Below, piece after piece: positions 1 to 7,148 of a DNA stretch of 13,492 bases. This DNA is from Phoenicibacter congonensis (GTDB lineage Bacteria; Actinomycetota; Coriobacteriia; Coriobacteriales; Eggerthellaceae). The notes beneath the pieces are model-generated. The model saw only the letters and a list, made by a program, of their open reading frames with translations, did not search any database and had not been told where the DNA came from. Each line of letters starts with the position of its first letter. Position 1 is the stretch's first letter. Location: positions 1 to 13,492 of the forward strand of contig JAUMVS010000028.1 in assembly GCA_030530045.1 (NCBI GenBank). Reading direction: 5' to 3'. The position numbers were made by a program, and so were the translations under genes.

Positions 1-45
1 GTGGCGAAACAGCGTAGGTCGCGCTTAAATTTACAAACTATCTAA
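1..45 (+). other. possible 3' end of an upstream gene, frame unresolved
   Basis: The bases before the terminator probably contain the end of a + strand gene that starts outside the window. All three forward frames are possible: one stops at 43-45 (TAA), one at 25-27 (TAA) and one at 15-17 (TAG). None gives a tail I recognise. The inference that an upstream gene ends here rests only on the rho-independent terminator just downstream at 62-90, which points the same way. Confidence 0.25.
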
Positions 46-61
46 TTTTATTTACCCATAT

Positions 62-90
62 AAGCAGCTCCGCCGTGAGCTGCTTTTTTT
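62..90 (+). terminator. rho-independent terminator of the upstream gene
   Basis: A perfect 9-bp stem, AAGCAGCTC (62-70) and GAGCTGCTT (77-85), closes a six-base loop CGCCGT and runs into a T tract (84-90). It is oriented to stop + strand transcription, because the other strand has no U tract after the hairpin. It separates whatever lies upstream from the dnaK operon. Confidence 0.88.
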
Positions 91-336
91 ACTGTGGACG
101 AAGCAATGCCGCACTATCTCGAAGAACTACGGCGGCTTCTTTTACACGTTGTTTCTTTAAATTTACCTTTTAAATTTAGAGGTTTTGTGGCCGCGAGAAA
201 TCCGAGGTTCCATCTTCTGTACACTTGTGATTTTGTCTGGTTTATGAAGGTGTAGTTCCTCTAGCGGCTGTTTTTGCTCCTTTCTAAGCTTTCATCTAGT
301 CCAATCAGAGTATCTAATAATAAATTTATAAACAGA
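91..336. other. non-coding region upstream of the dnaK promoter
   Basis: About 250 bases with no plausible gene in any frame; I saw no tRNA-like cloverleaf. It contains a weak second hairpin, GCCGC (108-112) against GCGGC (132-136) followed by TTCTTTT, which could be a back-up terminator. It also carries AT-rich patches with repeated TAAATTTA octamers. The last 25 bases before the promoter (about 310-335) are almost all A/T and lie where an UP element would sit. Confidence 0.6.
156..178. repeat. tandem pair of TTTAAATTTA with further TAAATTTA copies nearby
   Basis: TTTAAATTTA occurs at 156-165 and again at 169-178, a 13-base period. The palindromic core TAAATTTA occurs twice more in the same leader, at 26-33 and 321-328. 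By eye I found no other exact TAAATTTA in the window. AT-rich composition could explain some of this. A DNA-binding or bending role is only a guess. Confidence 0.5.
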
Positions 337-357
337 CTTGACAGACACGCACTTAGA
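337..357. promoter_or_regulatory. degenerate HAIR-like operator candidate for HspR
   Basis: The HspR operator HAIR has consensus CTTGAGT-N7-ACTCAAG. Here CTTGACA (337-343), seven bases, then ACTTAGA (351-357) keep the 7-7-7 spacing and match 5/7 and 4/7 bases. The site overlaps the -35 box and spacer, where a repressor would block RNA polymerase. Its own dyad symmetry is poor and part of the left half match is forced by the -35 box, so this is a candidate only. The support is position plus a linked hspR gene. Confidence 0.35.
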
Positions 358-366
358 TTTTATTAT
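338..366 (+). promoter_or_regulatory. sigma-70-type promoter of the dnaK operon
   Basis: The -35 box TTGACA (338-343) matches consensus exactly. A 17-base spacer leads to TATTAT (361-366), five of six bases of the -10 consensus. An A/T-rich block sits just upstream like an UP element. Transcription would start near 373, giving a leader of about 50 bases before the dnaK ATG. A housekeeping-type promoter fits control by a repressor rather than by an alternative heat-shock sigma factor. Confidence 0.75.
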
Positions 367-382
367 GAAGATGTTTTAAAAA

Positions 383-399
383 GGCTTTACAGGTAAGCC
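383..399 (+). promoter_or_regulatory. small hairpin in the dnaK mRNA leader
   Basis: GGCTT (383-387) can pair with AAGCC (395-399) around a seven-base loop, about ten bases before the dnaK Shine-Dalgarno sequence. It leaves the ribosome-binding site free, so it does not look like an RNA thermometer. It might stabilise the 5' end of the transcript. A 5-bp stem can also arise by chance. Confidence 0.3.
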
Positions 400-421
400 A
401 CAAAGATTGAAAGGAAACAAA

Positions 422-2380
422 ATGGGAAAGATTTTAGGTATCGACCTTGGAACTACAAACTCAGCTATGGCTGTAATGCAAGGTAATGAGGCTGAAATTC
501 TTGTTAATGCAGAAGGCGACCGCACTACTCCTTCTGTAGAGGCATTTAGAAAAGACGGCGAGCGTGTAGTTGGCAAAGCCGCAAAGAACCAGGCAGTTAC
601 AAACCCTGAGAACACAATTTCAAGCGTCAAACGTTTCATCGGTCGTTCCTACGACGAAACTGCTGAAGAAAGAAAGACAGTTTCCTACAACGTCGCAAAA
701 GGCAAGGATGGAAGAAACGTTGTAACAATTGACAACAAAGAGTACACACCTGAGGAAATCTCATCGATGATTCTTCAGAAGATGAAGGCAGACGCTGAAA
801 AACAACTCGGTGAGAAGATCACTGAGGCTGTTATTACAGTTCCTGCATACTTCAACGACGCACAGCGTCAGGCTACAAAAGATGCTGGCAAGATTGCTGG
901 TCTCGAGGTTAAAAGAATCATCAACGAGCCAACAGCAGCAGCTTTGGCATATGGCTTTAACCCAGAGGATGATGACAAAGATGAGAAGATTCTCGTTTTC
1001 GACCTTGGCGGTGGCACATTTGACGTTTCAGTTCTTGAGCTCGGCGACAGCGTTTTTGAGGTAGCTTCAACTGCTGGCGATAACCACCTTGGTGGCGATG
1101 ACTGGGATCAGCGCATCATTACTTGGTTGGCCGACAAATTTAAGGCAGAAAACGGCATCGACCTGCTCCAAGACAAGATGGCTCTTCAGCGTTTGAAGGA
1201 AGCAGCTGAGAAAGCAAAGATTGAGCTTTCAGCAACATCCACTACAAACATTAACTTGCCATTTATCACTGCAGGCGCCGATGGTCCTAAGCACCTTGAC
1301 TACAACCTCACACGTGCTGAGTTCGAGTCAATCACAAGCGACCTTCTGAACCGTTGCAGAAAGCCAGTTGAGCAGGCATTGAGCGATGCAAAGATTTCTG
1401 CAAGCGACCTAAACGAGGTCATCTTGATTGGTGGTTCAACTCGTATGCCAGCTGTCCAGGAACTTGTAAAGTCAATGACAGGCAAGCAGCCTAATATGAG
1501 CGTTAACCCAGACGAGGCAGTTGCTATGGGTGCTGCAATCCAAGGCGGCGTTCTTTCTGGCGATGTTACAGGCATTCTGCTTCTCGACGTTACACCTCTG
1601 TCACTCGGCGTTGAAACACTTGGTGGCGTCATGACAAAGATGATCGAGAGAAACACAACTGTTCCTACTCGCAAGACTGAGGTTTACTCAACTGCAGCTG
1701 ATAACCAAACAAGCGTTGAAATTCACGTTCTGCAGGGCGAGCGTCCAATGGCAAACGACAACAAGACACTTGGTCGCTTCCAGCTGACCGGCATTCCTGC
1801 AGCTCGTCGTGGTGTTCCTCAAATTGAAGTTACATTCGACATCGACGCAAACGGCATCGTAAACGTTTCGGCTAAAGACCTTGGAACTGGCAAAGAGCAG
1901 CAGATTACAATTTCTGGCTCAACCGCACTTTCCGACGAGGAAGTCGACCGCATGGTCAAAGACGCTGAGGCAAATGCTGATGCTGACGCAAAGAGAAAAG
2001 AAGAGGCTGACGTTCGCAACAACGCTGAGGCTTTGGTCAATGCAACAAAGCAGACTCTTGATGAGCTCGGTGACAAAGCTCCAGAGGACGCAAAGAAAGC
2101 TGCTGAAGAGGCAATTTCTGAGTGCGAAGAGGCTCTTAAGGGCACCGATCTTGAGCCAATCAAGGCTGGCGTTGAGAAACTGCAACAGGCTGGATACAAA
2201 CTTGCTGAGGTTGTTTACTCACAAGGTGCAGCTGAGGGTGGCGTAAATCCTCAGGACTTCGCTAACGCAGCAGCTGCTGCTCAAGCTGCAGGCGCAGGCG
2301 CTGGTGCTGCAAACCCATCAGATGATGGCCCAATTGACGCTAACTTCGAGGTAGTTGACGACGACAAGAAAGATGAGTAA
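422..2380 (+). CDS. dnaK: chaperone DnaK (Hsp70)
   Basis: ATP-driven cytosolic Hsp70 that binds exposed hydrophobic segments of unfolded proteins, working with a J-protein and GrpE. I chose ATG 422 (652 residues) because AAAGGA (410-415) sits six bases before it and the protein then begins MGKILGIDLGTTNS. An in-frame TTG at 407 would add five residues but has no comparable ribosome site. The ATPase domain shows the first phosphate motif DLGTTNS (8-14), K70, the second phosphate motif FDLGGGTFDVS (193-203) with T199, and ILIGGSTRMP (334-343). The linker is at about 385-390, followed by the substrate-binding beta domain and helical lid, an Ala/Gly-rich tail and the acidic end DDDKKDE. The region after residue 75 is short compared with E. 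coli DnaK, as in Gram-positive-type DnaKs. It is first gene of the operon and ends five bases before grpE. Confidence 0.98.
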   Translation: MGKILGIDLGTTNSAMAVMQGNEAEILVNAEGDRTTPSVEAFRKDGERVVGKAAKNQAVTNPENTISSVKRFIGRSYDETAEERKTVSYNVAKGKDGRNVVTIDNKEYTPEEISSMILQKMKADAEKQLGEKITEAVITVPAYFNDAQRQATKDAGKIAGLEVKRIINEPTAAALAYGFNPEDDDKDEKILVFDLGGGTFDVSVLELGDSVFEVASTAGDNHLGGDDWDQRIITWLADKFKAENGIDLLQDKMALQRLKEAAEKAKIELSATSTTNINLPFITAGADGPKHLDYNLTRAEFESITSDLLNRCRKPVEQALSDAKISASDLNEVILIGGSTRMPAVQELVKSMTGKQPNMSVNPDEAVAMGAAIQGGVLSGDVTGILLLDVTPLSLGVETLGGVMTKMIERNTTVPTRKTEVYSTAADNQTSVEIHVLQGERPMANDNKTLGRFQLTGIPAARRGVPQIEVTFDIDANGIVNVSAKDLGTGKEQQITISGSTALSDEEVDRMVKDAEANADADAKRKEEADVRNNAEALVNATKQTLDELGDKAPEDAKKAAEEAISECEEALKGTDLEPIKAGVEKLQQAGYKLAEVVYSQGAAEGGVNPQDFANAAAAAQAAGAGAGAANPSDDGPIDANFEVVDDDKKDE

Positions 2381-2385
2381 TCGGC

Positions 2386-3054
2386 ATGACCGAAGAAATT
2401 AAAAACGACTCTTGCGCCAACGAAGCGGAAGCTGTGGAAGTCGAAGCTACTGTTATCGAAGACGAAACTGAGGCAGGCGAGGGCGAAACCTCGCCTGAGA
2501 CTCAGGCAGAAGCTCCAGCGGAAGATGCGCAGGCAGAAGACGCTGACACAGAAGCTGCAAAGCCAGTTGACGAGACCGACTGGAAAGATAAATATCTTCG
2601 TCTCCACGCCGACTGGGATAACTATCGTCGCCGCATGGACGAGCAGCGTGCCGATGAGCGTGTTCGCGCAACCGAGAATTTGATGCGTGACTTAATTCCG
2701 CTCATTGATGACATGAAACATGCGCTTGATTGGGCGCAGAAAAACGGAGCTGCTGAGCTTTCCGAGGGCTTTAGTGCGATTGACACAAAGTTTAGAGCGG
2801 CGCTTGAAAAGCATGGACTTCAAGAGATTGACCCGGCAGGTGAGCCTTTTGACCCGCTAGTTCATCAGGCAGTTTCAACTGTTCCTGACGAAAGCGTTTT
2901 TGATGAGACCGTTCGTGACGTCTATCAAAAGGGTTACAAACTTGGAGTTAAGGTGATTAGACCTGCAATGGTGACTATCACCACAGGAGGCGAAAAGCGA
3001 CCTTCTGAAACTAACGAAGAACAAAACGAAGAAGAAACACAAGAAGAGAAATAG
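2386..3054 (+). CDS. grpE: nucleotide exchange factor GrpE
   Basis: GrpE releases ADP from DnaK and so resets the chaperone cycle; it works as a dimer in the cytosol. The 222-residue protein has a very acidic, low-complexity N-terminal arm (about 1-65) that is probably disordered. A long dimer helix follows, including RLHADWDNYRRRMDEQ (72-87). The C-terminal beta domain carries the family pattern FDPLVHQAVS (155-164) and GYKLGVKVIRPAMV (183-196). It ends in another acidic tail of about 20 residues. The ATG is five bases after the dnaK stop and has only a weak purine-rich ribosome site inside the end of dnaK, so translation is probably coupled. The next gene is hspR rather than the dnaJ often found here. 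Confidence 0.96.
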   Translation: MTEEIKNDSCANEAEAVEVEATVIEDETEAGEGETSPETQAEAPAEDAQAEDADTEAAKPVDETDWKDKYLRLHADWDNYRRRMDEQRADERVRATENLMRDLIPLIDDMKHALDWAQKNGAAELSEGFSAIDTKFRAALEKHGLQEIDPAGEPFDPLVHQAVSTVPDESVFDETVRDVYQKGYKLGVKVIRPAMVTITTGGEKRPSETNEEQNEEETQEEK

Positions 3055-3061
3055 TTTTTAA

Positions 3062-3484
3062 ATGAAACAAAGTGACACATATCATAAGCCGATGTTTACG
3101 ATTGGTGTTGTCGCTGACCTGGCTGGCGTGCATCCTCAAACGCTTCGTGCCTACGAGCAGAAAGGCCTTTTGACCCCAAAGCGCACGCACGGAAACACGA
3201 GGATGTATTCGCAAGCCGACATTGACCGCTTGTTTCTGATTACTGAGCTAACCGATGAAGGCATTAACTTGGCAGGTGTTATGCGAATTTTAACCTTGCA
3301 AAGCAAGCTTGATGAAACAGAAGAAGCGCTAGAAGTTGCAGAAAAAAGGCTCGACGATTTGCATGAGAAAATCCAGAGGATTTCAAAAAGGCTCACGTTT
3401 TTAGGTCCAATTTCTGAGGAACAAGAAAACAGCAACTCAATTGTGAGGGCAAGCGACATTTCAAAATATCTCTTCCTCGAATAA
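3062..3484 (+). CDS. hspR: HspR-type MerR-family heat-shock repressor
   Basis: Probable autoregulated repressor of the dnaK operon. HspR proteins bind HAIR operators, and DnaK acts as co-repressor in the actinobacteria studied. The 140-residue protein begins with a MerR winged helix-turn-helix (about 10-78): FTIGVVADLAGVHPQTLRAYEQKGLL, then the wing with NTRMYSQADIDRL. A charged coiled-coil of about 79-111 follows, as expected for dimerisation. The tail to residue 140 ends in hydrophobic residues. It lacks the Cys-based metal pocket of metal-sensing MerR proteins; no Cys was seen at all. The start at 3062 lies seven bases after grpE and has a poor ribosome site, so coupling is likely. M11 is an alternative start. 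The name rests on the domain plus its position among dnaK, grpE and clpB. Confidence 0.88.
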   Translation: MKQSDTYHKPMFTIGVVADLAGVHPQTLRAYEQKGLLTPKRTHGNTRMYSQADIDRLFLITELTDEGINLAGVMRILTLQSKLDETEEALEVAEKRLDDLHEKIQRISKRLTFLGPISEEQENSNSIVRASDISKYLFLE

Positions 3485-3516
3485 ATTTTTAATAATTAGA
3501 AAGTGAGGCGAAAAGT

Positions 3517-6174
3517 ATGCGCATTGATAAATTAAGCGTAACCGCACAAGAAGCGTTTCAAGCCTCAATGGGTGTTGCAGGCGATGCAAACAACTCAAGC
3601 ATTGAGCCAATTCATTTGCTCAAAGCTTTGCTTGACGCTGGTGAAAACAACATTTCTTCAATTCTGAAACGAATTGGAGCCGAACCACAAATCATTCAAA
3701 AAAACACAGAAGATGCAATTGCTGCTCTGCCAAAAGCGACAGGCACGGGTCTTCCTATGGCAATTCCTTCGCAGGCGTTCATGAATGTCATTGATAACGC
3801 TGTGAAAATTGCTGAGAAGCTTGGCGACAGCTATGCCACAACTGAGCACTTGCTCATTGAACTGACTGAAGACAAAGGTGCTGCTGGCAAGGTTCTAAAC
3901 GAGCAGGGTGTCACTAAAAAGACGATTGAGAAGGCCTATGAAGAGCTTCGTGGTGACACACGTGTAACTTCACAAACCGACAAAACAGAGTTTGAGGCCC
4001 TTGAGCTTTATGGTCAAAACCTGACTCAGCAAGCACGCGAAGGCAAGCTTGATCCTGTCATTGGTCGTTCAGAGGAAATTAGAAGAACAATTCAGGTTCT
4101 CTCGCGCAGAACTAAAAACAACCCGGTTCTCATTGGCGAGCCTGGCACTGGTAAAACTGCAATCGTTGAAGGGTTGGCGCAGCGTATTGTTGCAGGAGAC
4201 GTTCCAACTTCATTGAAAGATCGCGACATCATTTCGCTTGATCTTGGTGCAATGATGGCAGGTGCAAAGTACAGAGGCGAGTTTGAGGACCGCCTGAAGA
4301 ACGTGCTTCGCGAGGTTAAAAGTTCTGATGGTCAAATCATCCTGTTCATCGATGAGCTGCACACGATTGTCGGCGCTGGTGCTGGCGGTGACTCTTCGCT
4401 TGACGCTGGCAACATGCTAAAGCCAGCTCTTGCTCGTGGTGAGCTGCATGCAATTGGTGCAACAACGCTTGATGAATACAGGAAATATGTTGAGAAAGAC
4501 GCAGCTCTTGAGCGTCGTTTCCAACCGGTTTTGGTCAGCGAACCTGATGTTGAAGAAACAATCGCAATTCTTCGTGGTTTGAAGGAAAAGTACGAAATCC
4601 ATCACGGCGTACACATCACCGACGGCGCAATTGTTGCTGCAGCTGAGCTTTCCGACCGCTACGTTTCCGATCGTTTCTTGCCTGACAAAGCAATCGACCT
4701 CATGGATGAGGCAGCCTCTCGTCTTCGCATCGAGATTGACTCAATGCCTGAAGACATCGACCTTGCAGCGCGTCATTTGACTCAGATGCAAATTGAAGAG
4801 CAAGCTCTCATGAAAGAGACCGACGAGCCTTCAAAAGAGCGTCTTGAAAATTTGCGCAAAGACATCGCAAATGCCCAGGATGAGCTAGCAAAGAAAAAGG
4901 CTGCTTGGCAAAACGAAAAAGACGTAATCGTCAACGTTCAGAACTTGAAGTCGGAACTCGAGAATGCTCAGCAAGAAGAAGAGTGGGCAACTCGTGAGGG
5001 TGATTTGACTAAGGCTAGCGAGATTCGCTACTCAGTCATCCCTAAAATTCAGCAGGATTTGGAGCAGGCCGAAAAGACGCTTTCAGAAGCTCAAGAAGCA
5101 GGCGCAATTCTTAAAGAAGAGGTCACAGAAGACGAGGTTTCTGAGGTTGTTAGCACTTGGACTGGCATTCCAGTTTCAAAGATGATGCAAGGCGAACTTG
5201 AGAAACTGCAAAACATTGAGACCGAACTTAAAAAGCGCGTAATTGGTCAGGATGAAGCTGTTGATCTTGTGTCTGGCGCAATCAGAAGAAACCGCGCAGG
5301 ACTTTCTGACCCTAACCGTCCAATTGGAAGCTTTATCTTTTTAGGACCGACTGGTGTTGGTAAGACTGAGCTTGCAAAAGCATTGGCAGAGTATCTCTTC
5401 GATTCTGAAAAGAACATGGTTCGAATCGACATGAGTGAATACATGGAGAAGTTTAGCGTGCAGCGCTTAATTGGTGCTCCTCCAGGGTATGTTGGCTATG
5501 ACGAGGGTGGTCAGTTAACTGAAGCAGTTCGTCGTCAGCCCTATTCAGTCGTTCTGCTCGACGAGATTGAGAAGGCGCATCCCGATGTGTTTAACGTGCT
5601 GTTGCAGGTGCTTGATGATGGACGCTTGACCGATGGTCAAGGTCGTGTTGTTAACTTTAAGAACACTATCATCATTATGACAAGCAACATTGGCTCTCAA
5701 ATTATTCAAGAAGAAGCCGAGCTGCACTCACAAACCATGGGTGAGATGGCTGAAGAGGTGATGGATATGTCTCCAGAAGCTGCCGCAAAGCACATGGCCG
5801 ATTTTGCTAACAAGATGCAAGATGTTCTGTCGAACACCTTCCGTCCAGAGTTCTTGAACAGAATTGACAACATCGTCACATTTAAAGAGCTAACAATTGA
5901 CGGCATTGAGCCAATTGCAAACTTGGTTCTCGATGAGGTTCGCGAGCGCCTGGCTGACCGCCACATTACGCTTGAGGTCACGCCTGCTGCTCTTGATTCT
6001 TTGGCAATTGATGGCTTTGATCCAGTTTATGGCGCAAGACCACTCAAACGACTCATCCAAAAGGTGGTTGTCGACAAGGTTGCCGAGAAGATTGTAAACG
6101 GTGAAGTTATGGATGGAGCGACTATAACTTTCGATGTATCAGACGATGATTACTCATGCACTGTAAAAAACTAA
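3517..6174 (+). CDS. clpB: ATP-dependent disaggregase ClpB (Hsp100)
   Basis: Hexameric AAA+ machine that threads proteins out of aggregates and passes them to DnaK for refolding. At 885 residues it is full length (E. coli about 857). The Clp N-domain covers about 1-145. NBD1 has Walker A GEPGTGKT (207-214), Walker B ILFIDE (275-280) and pore-loop KYRGEF with Y252. The coiled-coil middle domain (about 405-530) separates ClpB from ClpC/ClpA types. NBD2 has Walker A GPTGVGKT (610-617), Walker B VVLLDE (678-683), pore-loop GYVGY (657-661) and sensor-2 GARPLKR (839-845). There is no ClpP-docking tripeptide loop that I could see. An apparent extra stretch of about 20 residues, acidic and Met-rich, lies at about 730-765. 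GAGG (3505-3508) precedes the ATG by eight bases. Co-transcription with hspR puts it under the same control as dnaK. Confidence 0.97.
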   Translation: MRIDKLSVTAQEAFQASMGVAGDANNSSIEPIHLLKALLDAGENNISSILKRIGAEPQIIQKNTEDAIAALPKATGTGLPMAIPSQAFMNVIDNAVKIAEKLGDSYATTEHLLIELTEDKGAAGKVLNEQGVTKKTIEKAYEELRGDTRVTSQTDKTEFEALELYGQNLTQQAREGKLDPVIGRSEEIRRTIQVLSRRTKNNPVLIGEPGTGKTAIVEGLAQRIVAGDVPTSLKDRDIISLDLGAMMAGAKYRGEFEDRLKNVLREVKSSDGQIILFIDELHTIVGAGAGGDSSLDAGNMLKPALARGELHAIGATTLDEYRKYVEKDAALERRFQPVLVSEPDVEETIAILRGLKEKYEIHHGVHITDGAIVAAAELSDRYVSDRFLPDKAIDLMDEAASRLRIEIDSMPEDIDLAARHLTQMQIEEQALMKETDEPSKERLENLRKDIANAQDELAKKKAAWQNEKDVIVNVQNLKSELENAQQEEEWATREGDLTKASEIRYSVIPKIQQDLEQAEKTLSEAQEAGAILKEEVTEDEVSEVVSTWTGIPVSKMMQGELEKLQNIETELKKRVIGQDEAVDLVSGAIRRNRAGLSDPNRPIGSFIFLGPTGVGKTELAKALAEYLFDSEKNMVRIDMSEYMEKFSVQRLIGAPPGYVGYDEGGQLTEAVRRQPYSVVLLDEIEKAHPDVFNVLLQVLDDGRLTDGQGRVVNFKNTIIIMTSNIGSQIIQEEAELHSQTMGEMAEEVMDMSPEAAAKHMADFANKMQDVLSNTFRPEFLNRIDNIVTFKELTIDGIEPIANLVLDEVRERLADRHITLEVTPAALDSLAIDGFDPVYGARPLKRLIQKVVVDKVAEKIVNGEVMDGATITFDVSDDDYSCTVKN

Positions 6175-6224
6175 ATGATAGAATTTAGAACCGTATTATT
6201 TCGCTTTACATAAAGGGGATTTTT
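6175..6224 (+). promoter_or_regulatory. short clpB-lyase spacer with strong ribosome-binding site
   Basis: This 50-base gap has no hairpin or T tract that would end clpB transcription. A weak promoter could be read as TTAGAA (6185-6190), 16 bases, TACATA (6207-6212), but neither box is convincing. AAAGGGGA (6212-6219) is an excellent Shine-Dalgarno sequence five bases before the GTG at 6225 and decides that start. Confidence 0.4.
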
Positions 6225-7148
6225 GTGAAAGACAATGCTAAGTTTTGCGGAGTCATTCCACCTGTTGTAATTCCTTTAAAAGAAGACCGCACACTCGATG
6301 TACTTTCGTTCGAAAGAAGCATCAATCGAATGATTGAAGCAGGAGTCAGCGGTCTTTTCTTTTTGGGCTCAAGTGGTGAGGTGGCTTTCCTAACGAGCGA
6401 AGAAAGACTGCATGTAATTAACGAAGCTTTGAGAATCGTTAATCACAGAGTGCCTGTCCTTGTCGGCGTTATCGACATGGAGACATTGCGCGTTATTGAG
6501 AAAATTGAGCAGCTTAAAGGCCTCGACATCGACGCGCTTGTTGCAACGTGCCCATTCTATGCGCTGGGTGGACCAAAGGAGACAATTCGTCACTTTGAGG
6601 CGCTTCGTGAGCACACCGACCTGCCAATTTTTGCGTATGACCTTCCAGTCTGCGTTCATCAAAAATTGACACCAGACATCTTGATGCACCTTGCAAAAGA
6701 AGGCGCAATCCAGGGTGTTAAAGACTCTTCAGGCGACGACGTCATGTTCAGATGGCTCATGCTTGATAACGAAGATGCAGGACATCCACTGCAGCTTCTC
6801 ACAGGTCATGAAGTTGTTGTTGACGGTGCACTTCTTGGCGGCGCTGACGGCAGTGTTCCAGGTCTTGCAAACATCGACCCACATTCCTATGTCGAGCAGT
6901 ACAAAGCTGCAAAAGCTGGAGATTGGCAAAAGGTTTCCGAAATTCAAGACCACCTTGCTCGCCTCATGATGATGACCCGCTACGTCAAAGCAACGATCGG
7001 CTTCGGTGCAGGCGTTGGCGCATTCAAAACTGCTCTTTGGCAAATGGGCATTTTCGAAACAAACCAAATGCGCGAGCCAGTTTCTAAACTTGAAGGTGAA
7101 GATGTCGAAACTATTGTTGGCGTTTTGAAGAAGAACGGAATGTTGTAA
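6225..7148 (+). CDS. nanA: N-acetylneuraminate lyase-like aldolase (DHDPS/NAL family)
   Basis: Class I aldolase of the dihydrodipicolinate synthase family, most likely cleaving N-acetylneuraminate to pyruvate and ManNAc in the cytosol. The start is GTG, fixed by AAAGGGGA just upstream; 307 residues is normal for the family. Visible landmarks are the pyruvate-carboxylate loop GSSGE (48-52), Y138 in FAYDLP and the Schiff-base K166 in GVKDSSGD. It is not a typical DapA, because the Arg that follows the YN.P motif in DHDPS is replaced by VCVH. Compared with known lyases, the Glu of the glycerol-binding DE pair is kept (E196) but the preceding Asp is His (H195). The neighbouring AGE epimerase and kinase favour sialic acid over another keto-sugar acid. 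A KDG-aldolase-like role remains possible. Its stop overlaps the next start by one base (TAATG). Confidence 0.72.
   Translation: MKDNAKFCGVIPPVVIPLKEDRTLDVLSFERSINRMIEAGVSGLFFLGSSGEVAFLTSEERLHVINEALRIVNHRVPVLVGVIDMETLRVIEKIEQLKGLDIDALVATCPFYALGGPKETIRHFEALREHTDLPIFAYDLPVCVHQKLTPDILMHLAKEGAIQGVKDSSGDDVMFRWLMLDNEDAGHPLQLLTGHEVVVDGALLGGADGSVPGLANIDPHSYVEQYKAAKAGDWQKVSEIQDHLARLMMMTRYVKATIGFGAGVGAFKTALWQMGIFETNQMREPVSKLEGEDVETIVGVLKKNGML

Noticed and set aside
105..143. Second terminator-like hairpin GCCGC/GCGGC with TTCTTTT
   Set aside because: The loop is 19 bases, the stem 5 bp and the T tract interrupted. It is mentioned only as a possible back-up.
407..421. TTG start for DnaK five codons upstream
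   Set aside because: The ATG at 422 has the properly spaced AAAGGA, and DnaK proteins begin right at the MGKxxGIDLGTT motif.
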